Assembly (NCBI RefSeq): GCF_900141935.1
Contig: NZ_FQYX01000021.1
Location: 18,552 to 82,551, forward strand
Reading direction: 5' to 3'
DNA: 64,000 nt
Origin: Arenibacter nanhaiticus
Lineage (GTDB): Bacteria; Bacteroidota; Bacteroidia; Flavobacteriales; Flavobacteriaceae
The notes under the pieces: generated by a model
The model's input: only the letters and a program-made list of their open reading frames with translations
What the model was told of the DNA's origin: nothing
The model's database searches: none
In this document: positions 1-9,773 of the stretch, in pieces
Position numbering within the stretch: position 1 is the stretch's first letter
How the letters are laid out: each line of letters starts with the position of its first letter
Position numbers and translations under genes: made by a program

Positions 1-1
1 G

Positions 2-3000
2 GCTACTACTATCGATATTAAGGGAAGTGTACATAATCCTATGGAACCTAAATCCTTGAACTTCGATATTTCCAAATTGAATTTTAGGACCGATAAAAAG
101 GCCATTTCAAGTTTTGTTTCTGAATCCCAATTGGGGGTGGATATTCCCAAAACCCTAATAGTAAAGGCACAATTCAAGGGAAGTCTAGACGATGTTGTCT
201 CAAAACTAACCATAAATATGCCAGAAGGAGATCTGCTGTTTGATGGGCAACTAACGTCTAAAAACACATTGGCCTTTAAAGGGCTACTTCAGGTAAAAGG
301 ATTGGAACTAGACAAATTGTTGCAAAACGATGCCTTGGGGAAAATTAGCTTTACCGCCAATACATGGGGAAAAGGAAAGGATGTAAATAGTTTGGATGCC
401 GGAGTTCAGGTAGATTTTTCCGAGCTGCAATTGTTACATTATAATTATGCCAATCTTACCCTAAATGGGGAACTAAAGAAAGGGAAGGGAGCGGTTCGTT
501 TAAATTTTAAGGATAACAACCTAGACCTTTTTGCGAATACCATAGTTGCCTTAGATAGTGTATCCCCAGAATTTGATGTCTTTATAGACCTAAAAGGAGC
601 CGATTTTGCAGCCCTGGGCATTACCAAGGACGATATTCGGGCAACTTTAAAATTAAAAGCCAATTTTAAAGGCAGTGCCGAGCAGTTTGATTTCCGAGGG
701 ACTATTACCGATGGGGTGACCGTTTACAACAAAACCTCATATCCTATAGATGATGTTGCCATCAACACAAGGGTTGATGACAGGGGAACCCTTCTAAACA
801 TGACGGGTAAAATGCTAATGGTAGCCTTGGAATCTAATAAAAATCCCGAATACCTTTTGGCAGCCCTTCGGCAGCAGTTTAATAGTTATTTGGAGGATAG
901 TACAAAAAGAGAGGAGGCAATAGTGCCTACGACCATGAAAATGGATCTAAGGGTGCACAAAACCCCCATGTTGGAAAAGGTTTTATTGCCGGGATTGGAA
1001 AGGATGGAAGATATTAAGCTTCACTTCGATTATAAGGAAGCCGATAATACCATCACAGCCAATTTACAGGCTCCTTTTATACAGTATAAGGAAAGTAAAG
1101 TAGACAGCCTGCATTTAAACCTAGAGGGGGTAGGTGCTGCCCTAAAGTTTACTTTCGGGATTGAGGGCCTTGAGTCTGGTCCATTGTTGATCAAAAAAAC
1201 TTATTTTGATGGAGAGGTAAAAGACAAGACCTTGTTCTTGGATTTTAATGCCATGGACCATAGTGAAAAATTAGTGTATCTAGCGACCCAAATAGAAAAA
1301 CAAGGCGACACTTTAGCGCTTCATATTAATCCTAAATCTTTAATATTTAATAAAAAACAATGGCAAATACCCGCTGAAAACCAGCTGTTGTATGCTCCAA
1401 ATTATATAAGGGCTAAAGATTTTATACTGAGTAGAAACCAACAGGAATTGGCTGTCAGTTCAAGCTTTTCCGACCAGAAAAAAGAACATATTGGGGTTCT
1501 ATTTTCAAATTTTAGACTATCGACCTTTAGCAGTTTGTTAAATCCGGATGAGTCCTTGGCCAAAGGAACCCTAAAAGGAAACTTTATCCTCGAAGACCCA
1601 TTTGGAAGTACTGGTTTGGTAACGGATTTAGATATAGAGCAACTAGAGATTACCGGGATTCCGATGGGCCATTTGGCTACTAGGGCTACTTCCAAAAATG
1701 GAAATAATTATGATTTTGACCTTAGGGTAAACGGAGGCGATTTGGACCTATCCGTAAACGGCGGTTTCCTAGCGGCCGAAAGTGGGGCAGAATTAAATTT
1801 AGACCTCGTACTAAACGAGTTAAAAATAAAAGCCTTGGAGCAGTTTGCCCAAGGGGCTATCACTGAGACTACCGGTAGTGTCAACGGAAAGTTTAAAGTT
1901 TTTGGAACCCTTGAAGAACCCTTGTACCAAGGCAGCTTTAATTTTGACCAGGCAGGGCTGTTATTGAAGAGTTTAAATACCAGGTTTACCATGGCCCATG
2001 AAACGGTAAGTCTAGATAACAAAGGTATATATCTCCGTAATTTTACCATTACCGATGCCAATAGCAACCGCTTTGCCTTAGATGGGGAAGTGGGTACAAA
2101 GAACTTGCTAAACCCCACCTTTGCCCTAAAGGTGAAGGCTAACGATTTTCAAGTCATCAACGCTACCATCGAAGATAACCAACAGTATTACGGGAAGGTA
2201 AAAATGGATGCAGATATGACCCTTTCGGGAAATTTGAAAATGCCAAAAATAACCGGTATCCTTAGGATTAACGAAGGATCCGATTTTACTTTTGTTGTTC
2301 CAGAATCCCAGTTAGACATCACCGAGCGAGAAGGGGTAGTCATTTTTGTCAATAAAGAAAACCCCAATGATATTTTAACAAGGAACAAAGACGATGGGGC
2401 TTCTTCTGCCATACTCACCGGCTATGCCATAGATACTCAGCTGTCCGTAGAAAACAATGCTACTTTTACCATTGTTATCGACGAACGCAGTGGCGACAAT
2501 TTTCAGATTTCTGGAAAAGGCGATTTTATAGTGGGGGTAGAACCTAGTGGAAGAACAACCCTTTCGGGTAGGTATGAAGTGAAAAAGGGCCATTACGAAG
2601 CCAGTCTCTATAATTTGGTAAAAAGGAGGTTCGAAATATCACCGGGAAGCAGTATTATTTGGAACGGGGATCCTTTGGATGCGTCCTTGGATATTAAGGC
2701 CATTTATAAGGTTGAAACCTCGGCCGCCCCCTTGATGGCCACAAAAATATCGACCCAAAATGCCGCTGAAAGTAGCAAATACAAGCAAAAAGTACCTTTT
2801 TTGGTTTATCTAAATGTCGACGGCTCCCTATTGTTACCGGAATTGTCTTTTAATTTAGATATTCCAGAAGCAGAACAAGGGGCATTTGGAGGAGCGGTTT
2901 ACGGGCAGGTACAACAGCTGAACAAACAAGAGGAAGAACTTAACAAACAGGTGTTTTCCCTATTGGTGCTCAATAGGTTCTTCCCCGGAGCTACAAGTGA

Positions 3001-3517
3001 TGGGAGCTCGGGAGGGGCAGCGTCTATAGCCCGCGACAATGTAAACAAAGTGCTGTCTGGTCAGCTGAACAATTTTTCGGAAAAATTGATAGGCAAAACC
3101 GGAGTGGATCTCGATTTTGGATTGGACAGTTTTACCGATTATCAAGGAGATGCTCCCCAAGACAGGACGCAGTTAGATATTAGTGCCAGCAAGCGTTTAT
3201 TTAATAATAGATTAATAGTCCAAGTCGGTAGTGAAGTAGATTTAGAAGGGAGTAGTCAGGTCTCTGGTGAAGGTACCCCCGTCATTGGAAATGTAAATTT
3301 GGAGTACTTGTTGACAGAGAACGGACGTTTTAGAATAAAAGGGTTTCGAAAGAACGAATTCGAAAGTGTCATCGACGGACAGCTGATCGTTACTGGGGTA
3401 GCCCTTATTTTTAATAGGGAGTTTAATAAATTCAAGGAGCTTTGGTCACGACAATTGAAAGATGATGAAACCCAAAAAGCACCACAAAAGCAAGAAAATG
3501 GTGGACAAAAGGAATAA
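2..3517 (+). CDS. tamB: TamB-like translocation/assembly protein (5' partial)
   Basis: The frame is open from base 2, so the ATG at 41 is probably internal and the gene begins left of the window. At least 1,172 codons are visible. The protein is made of long beta-rich repeats, as in TamB/AsmA-like proteins that bridge inner and outer membranes. The last 400 or so residues match the TamB C-terminal (DUF490) pattern, with a GxY-rich beta region ending in a predicted outer-membrane docking tail. The next gene overlaps it by 56 bp and encodes a TamA-type barrel, which supports the call. Known for the family: helps outer-membrane protein or lipid transport with TamA. Substrate here is unknown. Confidence 0.88.
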   Translation, partial: ATTIDIKGSVHNPMEPKSLNFDISKLNFRTDKKAISSFVSESQLGVDIPKTLIVKAQFKGSLDDVVSKLTINMPEGDLLFDGQLTSKNTLAFKGLLQVKGLELDKLLQNDALGKISFTANTWGKGKDVNSLDAGVQVDFSELQLLHYNYANLTLNGELKKGKGAVRLNFKDNNLDLFANTIVALDSVSPEFDVFIDLKGADFAALGITKDDIRATLKLKANFKGSAEQFDFRGTITDGVTVYNKTSYPIDDVAINTRVDDRGTLLNMTGKMLMVALESNKNPEYLLAALRQQFNSYLEDSTKREEAIVPTTMKMDLRVHKTPMLEKVLLPGLERMEDIKLHFDYKEADNTITANLQAPFIQYKESKVDSLHLNLEGVGAALKFTFGIEGLESGPLLIKKTYFDGEVKDKTLFLDFNAMDHSEKLVYLATQIEKQGDTLALHINPKSLIFNKKQWQIPAENQLLYAPNYIRAKDFILSRNQQELAVSSSFSDQKKEHIGVLFSNFRLSTFSSLLNPDESLAKGTLKGNFILEDPFGSTGLVTDLDIEQLEITGIPMGHLATRATSKNGNNYDFDLRVNGGDLDLSVNGGFLAAESGAELNLDLVLNELKIKALEQFAQGAITETTGSVNGKFKVFGTLEEPLYQGSFNFDQAGLLLKSLNTRFTMAHETVSLDNKGIYLRNFTITDANSNRFALDGEVGTKNLLNPTFALKVKANDFQVINATIEDNQQYYGKVKMDADMTLSGNLKMPKITGILRINEGSDFTFVVPESQLDITEREGVVIFVNKENPNDILTRNKDDGASSAILTGYAIDTQLSVENNATFTIVIDERSGDNFQISGKGDFIVGVEPSGRTTLSGRYEVKKGHYEASLYNLVKRRFEISPGSSIIWNGDPLDASLDIKAIYKVETSAAPLMATKISTQNAAESSKYKQKVPFLVYLNVDGSLLLPELSFNLDIPEAEQGAFGGAVYGQVQQLNKQEEELNKQVFSLLVLNRFFPGATSDGSSGGAASIARDNVNKVLSGQLNNFSEKLIGKTGVDLDFGLDSFTDYQGDAPQDRTQLDISASKRLFNNRLIVQVGSEVDLEGSSQVSGEGTPVIGNVNLEYLLTENGRFRIKGFRKNEFESVIDGQLIVTGVALIFNREFNKFKELWSRQLKDDETQKAPQKQENGGQKE

Positions 3518-5783
3518 AATAATGTGGGTAGGGATACTCCTTTTGGGGCTTGTACTGCATTCTTGCAGTGTAAAAAAGTACATTCCAGAAGGAGCACAAT
3601 TATATGCAGGCGGGAAATTGGAATTGACTTCGGAAGAGCCCGTAAAAGATCTAAAAGTGGTAGCCGGGGAATTGGACGCCTTATTGCGTCCTGTGCCCAA
3701 TTCCAAAATTTTGGGAATCTATTTAGGGCTCTATGCCCATTTTAAAGCACAAGGAGAGAAACCGGGCTTTATCAATAAGTTCCTAAATAAAAAAATAGGG
3801 GAAAAGCCGGTGTACTTATCAGATGTAAATGCCGAAAAGACCAAAGAGCTTATTCAGAATAGGTTGGAAAATCGCGGTTTTTTTTACAATGATATTTCTT
3901 CAAAGGAAATCAGTAATAAAAACAGCGCCTCGATAGTGTATCAGGTAGAGGTCAGTCAGCCCTATACCATGGAAACCTATCAATTGGACACGGATTCCCT
4001 CCCTATTTATAAGGCCATCCAAAAGAGTTTAGGTGCCAGCGTCCTTAAAAAAGGAAATCGTTATGATTTGGCTTCTTTGAAGCAGGAACGCGAACGTATA
4101 GATGCCGATTTAAAATCTCAGGGATATTATAATTTCAATGGCGATTTTTTAATTTTTGAAGCGGATACCAATCGTTACAAGAACAGGCGTTTCGATCTTT
4201 TCTTAAGACTAAAGAAAGAGGTACCTCAAAAATCCCAGATTCCCTATATTATCAAGGACATTACCGTTTATCCTAATTACATGATTGATGAAAAGGGGCA
4301 AGCCCTGGATTCCGTACGTTTAGATGGTATCGATTTTCTTCAGCAACCCTTGTTTTTTAAACCAAAACGGTTGTCTCCCTATATTTTATTAGAAAAGGGA
4401 AAACGCTATACCCCAAGTGCATCTAGGCTTAGCAGCAATCGACTGTCTTCTATCGGGACTTATAAGTTTGTCAATATCAGATATAACGAGCTGGTTGCCG
4501 ATAGTCTAATTAGCACGGACAGTATTGGGGCCTTGGATGCCCGGATATATCTATCGCCTTTGAACAAAAGGTCTATCCGTACAGAATTACAAGCGGTATC
4601 AAAATCTAATAATTTTGCTGGTCCTTCCCTAGCGGTAACCTATAGCAATAGAAATTTATTTCAAGGCGGGGAAACCTTAAATTTAAGTGTCGATGGGGGA
4701 TACGAAACGCAGTTGGGAGGCAAAGAGAATGCGGGGCTAAGCAGCACGAAAATTGGTCTAAAAAGCAGTATGGTCTTTCCGCGTTTGTTAGCGCCTATAA
4801 GAACGGAAGGACGTTTTAAATACGGGGTGCCCAAGACAAAAATAGAAGTGGGGGCCGAATTTTTTAAACGGAGCCAATTATATAATGTACACTCCTATAA
4901 TACCTCTTTTGGATATTTGTATAATGCCAATAAATATGTTTTTCATGAACTGGTGCCATTGGGTTTCAATTATGTAAAGCTTTCTAAAAGCAGCGCAGAA
5001 TTTGAAGCTATTTTAAATGAAAATCCGTATTTAAAAAGCAGCTTTAGACAGCAGTTTATCGCTGGTCTCAGCTATTCTTTTACTTATAATGAGCTCCTAA
5101 GACAAAAGAGGAAGCATTCCGTCTTTTTCAATTTTAATCTTGATATAGCGGGAAATACCTTGAGTTTGCTCAGCAAGAAAAAAAACGATACCGGAAAAAA
5201 TACCTTTTTAGGATTGGAATACGCCCAATATGCCAAGTTTGATGTAGATTTTAGACATTACTTGAAACTGGGGAATTCCCAAACCTTAGTCTCTAGGGTT
5301 TTTGGCGGTATAGGCCTGCCTTACGGAAATTCTACGGCCCTTCCTTTTTCCAAACAATATTATTCCGGGGGGCCTTATAGTGTCCGTGCCTTTAGAATAA
5401 GGTCTTTAGGGCCAGGGAGCTACCTGCCGAGCACTGATAACCAAACCAATTACTTCGATCAGTCTGGGGATATTAGGCTAGAAGCCAATATTGAGTACCG
5501 TTTTCCCATATATTCGTTTTTTAAAGGAGCTTTGTTTGCCGATGCTGGTAATGTTTGGTTGATCAAAGAAAATGAATCTTTGCCAGGAGGAAGGTTTACT
5601 TCCGATTTTATAAACGAGCTAGGGGTTGGCGTAGGGGCCGGATTGCGGGTAGATATTCAGAGTTTTGTCATTCGATTAGATGTGGCCGCCCCTTTTAACA
5701 AACCGTATTTGCCCAAGAAGGATCGTTGGGAAGTAGGGATTAAAGAACCCATCTTAAATTTTGCTATTGGATATCCATTTTAG
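3462..5783 (+). CDS. tamA: TamA/TamL-type outer membrane beta-barrel lipoprotein
   Basis: A 773-residue Omp85-superfamily protein. A hydrophobic segment ending in the lipobox LHSC (Cys near residue 35) marks it as a lipoprotein, the form TamA takes in Bacteroidota (TamL). POTRA-like repeats follow, then a C-terminal barrel of about 380 residues containing the motif VRAFRIRSLGPGS and ending in a Phe, typical of Omp85 barrels. It partners TamB in outer-membrane assembly. The start is uncertain: ATGs at 3462, 3465, 3498 and 3522 are in frame, and 3498 gives the most usual signal peptide. It overlaps tamB, so the two are translationally coupled. Confidence 0.88.
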   Translation: MMKPKKHHKSKKMVDKRNKIMWVGILLLGLVLHSCSVKKYIPEGAQLYAGGKLELTSEEPVKDLKVVAGELDALLRPVPNSKILGIYLGLYAHFKAQGEKPGFINKFLNKKIGEKPVYLSDVNAEKTKELIQNRLENRGFFYNDISSKEISNKNSASIVYQVEVSQPYTMETYQLDTDSLPIYKAIQKSLGASVLKKGNRYDLASLKQERERIDADLKSQGYYNFNGDFLIFEADTNRYKNRRFDLFLRLKKEVPQKSQIPYIIKDITVYPNYMIDEKGQALDSVRLDGIDFLQQPLFFKPKRLSPYILLEKGKRYTPSASRLSSNRLSSIGTYKFVNIRYNELVADSLISTDSIGALDARIYLSPLNKRSIRTELQAVSKSNNFAGPSLAVTYSNRNLFQGGETLNLSVDGGYETQLGGKENAGLSSTKIGLKSSMVFPRLLAPIRTEGRFKYGVPKTKIEVGAEFFKRSQLYNVHSYNTSFGYLYNANKYVFHELVPLGFNYVKLSKSSAEFEAILNENPYLKSSFRQQFIAGLSYSFTYNELLRQKRKHSVFFNFNLDIAGNTLSLLSKKKNDTGKNTFLGLEYAQYAKFDVDFRHYLKLGNSQTLVSRVFGGIGLPYGNSTALPFSKQYYSGGPYSVRAFRIRSLGPGSYLPSTDNQTNYFDQSGDIRLEANIEYRFPIYSFFKGALFADAGNVWLIKENESLPGGRFTSDFINELGVGVGAGLRVDIQSFVIRLDVAAPFNKPYLPKKDRWEVGIKEPILNFAIGYPF

Positions 5784-5868
5784 TAAGCGTTATGCAAATG
5801 GGGTGTTGTTTAAAAAGATAAGTAGCTGTTTTTATCCTTCTATTTAACGAAAAACACCATGATACGGT

Positions 5869-5912
5869 ATGATGTAGGTCATATGTATCTCTGCCTGACT
5901 AGGTTATATTTG
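5869..5912 (+). promoter_or_regulatory. FNR-like box and -7 element before mlaE
   Basis: Palindrome TGATGTAGGTCA at 5870-5881 and a perfect TATATTTG -7 element at 5905-5912. Spacing from box centre to element end is 36.5 bp, the same as in the other island promoters. The expected start site is near 5917, about 27 nt before the mlaE ATG. It places the mla operon in the inferred regulon. Confidence 0.75.
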
Positions 5913-5943
5913 GGTGTAATAACGCTAATACGGCATATGGTGT

Positions 5944-6726
5944 ATGGTTATGGGGTCTCACATAGTGGTAGGGATAAGGCAATTCTTTGAACAAATAGGG
6001 GAGTTGTCCTTTTTCTTTGGCCGCTTTTTAAAGGAAGCCATCAAGCCCCCATTCGAATTTTCCGAGCTCTTGCACCAATGTTATAGCGTTGGAAACCGTT
6101 CCCTGCCATTGGTAGGCATTACAGGTTTTATTATAGGTTTGGTTTTAACGCTACAGACCAGGCCCACTCTAGAAGAATTTGGAGCAGTGTCCTGGATGCC
6201 TAATATGGTTGGGATATCTATTATTAGAGAAATAGGCCCCGTAATCGTTGCGTTGATATGTGCCGGACGTATTGCCTCTGGGATGGGAGCAGAATTGGGC
6301 TCTATGCGCGTTACCGAACAAATAGATGCCATGGAAGTCTCTGGTACCAATCCGTTTAAATATCTGGTGGTCACCAGAATTATCGCTACGACCATGATGA
6401 TTCCGATTTTGACCATTTTTGGCGATGTGCTGGCTTTGTACGGCTCTTTTTTGGTCGAAAATTTTAAAGGAAACGTTTCGTTTCAACTCTATTTCAACCA
6501 AGTATTCGACGCCTTGAGTTTTGGTGATCTTATTCCCGCAATAGTCAAGTCCTTTTTTTTTGGAATGGCCATTGGTCTGGTCGGTTGTTTTAAAGGATAT
6601 AATTGTAAGAAAGGTACGGTGGGCGTAGGGGTAGCAGCCAATACCGCCGTGGTAATGGCTTCTATGCTCATTTTTATACTGGATTTTATAGCCGTGTTTA
6701 TTTCCGATATTTTTTATGATCTATGA
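5944..6726 (+). CDS. mlaE: MlaE-family lipid ABC transporter permease
   Basis: A 260-residue polytopic inner-membrane protein of the MlaE/DUF140 family. It shows the family core, including an EQIDAMEVSG stretch near residues 122-131 and five to six hydrophobic segments. It forms the membrane part of an MCE-type ABC system that moves phospholipids between inner and outer membranes. The next two genes supply the ATPase and the MCE substrate-binding protein, with an ATGA overlap to mlaF. An FNR-like promoter lies directly upstream, so expression is probably conditional. The start at 5944 is the first ATG in frame; a second ATG lies two codons later. Confidence 0.9.
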   Translation: MVMGSHIVVGIRQFFEQIGELSFFFGRFLKEAIKPPFEFSELLHQCYSVGNRSLPLVGITGFIIGLVLTLQTRPTLEEFGAVSWMPNMVGISIIREIGPVIVALICAGRIASGMGAELGSMRVTEQIDAMEVSGTNPFKYLVVTRIIATTMMIPILTIFGDVLALYGSFLVENFKGNVSFQLYFNQVFDALSFGDLIPAIVKSFFFGMAIGLVGCFKGYNCKKGTVGVGVAANTAVVMASMLIFILDFIAVFISDIFYDL

Positions 6727-7502
6727 AAGCTACTCAAAACATAACCTCCGTACAGCAATCCAGGGCCATGCCCGAGGCCGTCATTGCGATCAAGGATTTG
6801 CGAAAAAGTTTTGGGGATAATCACGTCCTGAACGGATTTAATATGAAACTCTACAAAGGAGAAAACTTGGTCATAATGGGCAAGTCCGGCTCCGGAAAAT
6901 CTGTAATGATCAAGTGTTTGGTAGGCCTTATGCAAGCCGATAGTGGTAGTATCATGGTCATGGGCAAGGAAGTGGCCAAACTGAACCGAAAGCTGCTTGA
7001 TGAGTTACGGGCCGAAATAGGGTTTCTTTTTCAGGGGAGTGCCCTGTACGATTCAATGACCGTTCGCGAAAATTTAGAATTCCCCCTACGACGGCATCAA
7101 AAAAAAATGGGGAATAATCTAGATACCAATTCTTTGGTAATGGAAGCCCTGGAAAACGTTGGTCTGGCCCATACCGTCGATATTATGCCCGAAGAATTGT
7201 CGGGCGGAATGAAACGACGGGTGGCCTTGGCCAGGACTTTGATCATACAACCTAAAATTATATTATACGATGAGCCTACCAGTGGGCTAGACCCTATTAC
7301 CTCTAAAGAAATTATAGAATTGATGTTGCGGATTCAAAAGAAATACCAGACCTCCTCCTTAATTATTACCCACGATGTGGATTGTGCCCGGGTGATTGCA
7401 GATCGTATGATATTGTTAATTGATGGAATAAATTATATAGAAGGAACATTTAATGAGTTAATACAGATAAACGACCCAAAGGTGAAAGCCTTTTTTAAAT
7501 AA
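6723..7502 (+). CDS. mlaF: MlaF-family lipid ABC transporter ATPase
   Basis: A 259-residue ABC ATPase. Walker A GKSGSGKS lies at residues 53-60, the signature LSGGMKRR near 160, and the Walker B ILYDEPTSGLDP about 20 residues later, followed by a switch His in THDVDCA. The LSGGM signature and the placement between a MlaE permease and an MCE protein identify it as the energy-coupling subunit. Its start overlaps the mlaE stop in ATGA, and mlaD starts six bases after its stop, so the three genes form one operon. Confidence 0.92.
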   Translation: MKATQNITSVQQSRAMPEAVIAIKDLRKSFGDNHVLNGFNMKLYKGENLVIMGKSGSGKSVMIKCLVGLMQADSGSIMVMGKEVAKLNRKLLDELRAEIGFLFQGSALYDSMTVRENLEFPLRRHQKKMGNNLDTNSLVMEALENVGLAHTVDIMPEELSGGMKRRVALARTLIIQPKIILYDEPTSGLDPITSKEIIELMLRIQKKYQTSSLIITHDVDCARVIADRMILLIDGINYIEGTFNELIQINDPKVKAFFK

Positions 7503-7508
7503 ACAGTC

Positions 7509-8507
7509 ATGGGAAAGACAGCATCTGAAAAATTAAAGCTAGGGGTTTTTGTGATCATAGGAACTATTTTAATTGTTGTGGGCGCGTACCTAATAGGGAA
7601 TAATCAGAGTCTTTTTAATAAAACCTTCGTCATTAATACGGTTGTCAGTAATGTAAACGGACTTCAAGTAGGGAACAACGTTCGTTTTTCCGGAATCAAC
7701 GTAGGTACAGTAAAGAGCATTGAAATGGAAAATGATACCAGTATCAGGATTCGTATGGTCATCGATGAAAATATGCTCCAATATATTAGGAAAGATGCCG
7801 TGGTAACGATAGGATCTGATGGTTTTGTAGGGAGTATGATCGTCAATATCATTCCTGGAGAAGGCGCTAGGCCTTTAATAGCACCAAATGACGAACTTCG
7901 GTCTTATAGTCGAATCGCTACCCAAGATATGCTCCGTACCTTAAATGTCACCACAGAAAATGCCGCCATGCTCACCTCCAATTTATTAAAGGTATCAGAG
8001 TCCATGGTGAAGGGAAATGGTACCTTGGGAAAACTTCTGAACGATACCCTTATGGCCAGGGATCTTCAGCAAACCATCACCAATCTTAAACATAGCAGCA
8101 ATACGGCCATTAGTGCTATTGCAGGCTTAAACAATATGATAGGGAGTATGAATTTTGAAGAAAGTACTGCTGGACTTTTCTTAAGCGATACCCTATCGGC
8201 CCAAAAAATACGGACTATAATAGATCATTTGGAAACCTCGGGGGGAGCAGTAGAAGAAATGCTGAAGGAGCTCAATGTAGTTATAAGTGATGTTAAAGAG
8301 GGGCGGGGGGCCATTCATTATTTGTCCCAGGATACCACCTTGGTACATCATCTGCAAAATACCATGAAGAATGTCGATGAAGGCAGTCGGCGTTTTAATG
8401 AAAATATGGAAGCTCTAAAACACAGTTTCCTTACCCGTAGGTATTTTAGGAAATTAGAAAGAAAGCAGAAAAAAGAAGCGGAACAAGCGCTCGAAGGCCA
8501 ATTGTAG
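7509..8507 (+). CDS. mlaD: MlaD-like MCE-domain protein
   Basis: A 332-residue protein with one N-terminal membrane helix (about residues 11-30), an MCE domain (about 35-120, including NVRFSGINVGTV), and a long helical C-terminal region. MCE proteins form hexameric lipid channels or shuttles in the periplasm. It is longer than E. coli MlaD (183 residues), as usual in Bacteroidota, and the extra helical part may form a tube. It is the last gene of the mla operon. Confidence 0.9.
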   Translation: MGKTASEKLKLGVFVIIGTILIVVGAYLIGNNQSLFNKTFVINTVVSNVNGLQVGNNVRFSGINVGTVKSIEMENDTSIRIRMVIDENMLQYIRKDAVVTIGSDGFVGSMIVNIIPGEGARPLIAPNDELRSYSRIATQDMLRTLNVTTENAAMLTSNLLKVSESMVKGNGTLGKLLNDTLMARDLQQTITNLKHSSNTAISAIAGLNNMIGSMNFEESTAGLFLSDTLSAQKIRTIIDHLETSGGAVEEMLKELNVVISDVKEGRGAIHYLSQDTTLVHHLQNTMKNVDEGSRRFNENMEALKHSFLTRRYFRKLERKQKKEAEQALEGQL

Positions 8508-8549
8508 ACACTATTGCGTTCACTGTGTGTACGTTAAAAATATCAGGGC

Positions 8550-9764
8550 TTATTTTTCGAGTTCAATCAGCGTAATTTCCGGGCGCATTCCCAGCCTACC
8601 TGGAAATCCCAACCATCCTAACCCTCTATTAACATGCAGGTACTGATGGTTTTGCCTATACAGGCCAGCCCAGTGTTCATATTTATATTTAATAGGGCTC
8701 CATTTTTTGTTTTTTAGCCGTATTCCGGCTTGCATACCATGGGTATGGCCCGATAGGGTAAGGGCAATATCCGTAGCTCCCACCACCTCTTCTGTCCAAT
8801 GGGAGGGATCGTGGGATAGCAATATCTTAAAAGGAACCTCCTGCACCTTCTTTAGGGATTTTTCAAGGTCTCCGTATTGTTTGAAGGGTGGATTGCCCCA
8901 ATTTTCCACACCGATAACCGCTATCTCTTCTCCGTTTTTGTCGATAAGGACTGCTTGATTGAGCAATAATTGGAAATCTATGGTCGCAAAGAAATTTTTA
9001 ATAGCCTCAAAATTTTCCTTTTTGGCACTTTTAGACTCCCATGTGCTGTAATCGCCATAGTCGTGGTTCCCCAATACAGCGTACTTTCCGATCTTGGCCG
9101 ATAGTTTTTTTAAAACTTGGTCCCACCCCCTTAACTCCCATGAATAGTTATTGACCAAATCGCCCGTAAAAAAAATAATATCGGGGTTTAAATGGTTGAT
9201 GGTGGCAATGGCCCTTTTTAAAATGTGGTATCTATAATTAAAACTGCCCAAATGCAGGTCCGATATTTGAACGATCTGCAAGCCTACAAAACTTTTGGGC
9301 AGCTTTTCGCTTTTTATTGTAATACGATGGACTTTAAAGCGGTACACCGCTTTAAAAACCGCATAGAGAATGACGAAAAACGGTAAAAATCCTGAAAAAA
9401 CACCTATGAGTGGAATGATAATAAGCGAATCTGTTTCGGAGAACATATAATTGGTAAAGTAAAGTACCGAAATAACGATCACAAAAATCAGTTTAGGGAT
9501 AAAGGACGATACCGTCAATCCGTATAGGGAAGAAATTAAGAGATGCTTGCGCTGGGGGGAAATACTGTCTATCCGGATTTTTAATACCAATATGGCGGTG
9601 ACCAATCCGATTGTAAAAAACCAAAAGCTGCTATAAATAAAGGTTTTAAAACCGGTAGAAGAAATCGGATAGGAGATAGCCTGCAGCCAATAAAAGGCCA
9701 AGGAATCGACCAACAGCAGTACCAAACACAAAAGAAAAATGGCAAAAAGAGAATACGAACGCAT
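8550..9764 (-). CDS. Membrane-anchored calcineurin-like metallophosphoesterase
   Basis: A 404-residue protein with four hydrophobic segments in the first 140 residues, then a metallophosphoesterase domain. The metal-binding motifs appear in order: SDLHLG (Asp169, His171), FTGDLVN, LGNHDYG, LLSHDP and SGHTHG. This matches the YkuE/YaeI type, whose members act on membrane lipids or related phosphoesters. The substrate here is unknown. It follows a CDP-alcohol phosphatidyltransferase gene with a gap of 9 bp and is probably in the same leftward operon controlled from 11.3 kb, which hints at a role in phospholipid turnover. Confidence 0.87.
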   Translation of the reverse strand: MRSYSLFAIFLLCLVLLLVDSLAFYWLQAISYPISSTGFKTFIYSSFWFFTIGLVTAILVLKIRIDSISPQRKHLLISSLYGLTVSSFIPKLIFVIVISVLYFTNYMFSETDSLIIIPLIGVFSGFLPFFVILYAVFKAVYRFKVHRITIKSEKLPKSFVGLQIVQISDLHLGSFNYRYHILKRAIATINHLNPDIIFFTGDLVNNYSWELRGWDQVLKKLSAKIGKYAVLGNHDYGDYSTWESKSAKKENFEAIKNFFATIDFQLLLNQAVLIDKNGEEIAVIGVENWGNPPFKQYGDLEKSLKKVQEVPFKILLSHDPSHWTEEVVGATDIALTLSGHTHGMQAGIRLKNKKWSPIKYKYEHWAGLYRQNHQYLHVNRGLGWLGFPGRLGMRPEITLIELEK

Positions 9765-9773
9765 ACGGTAGTA

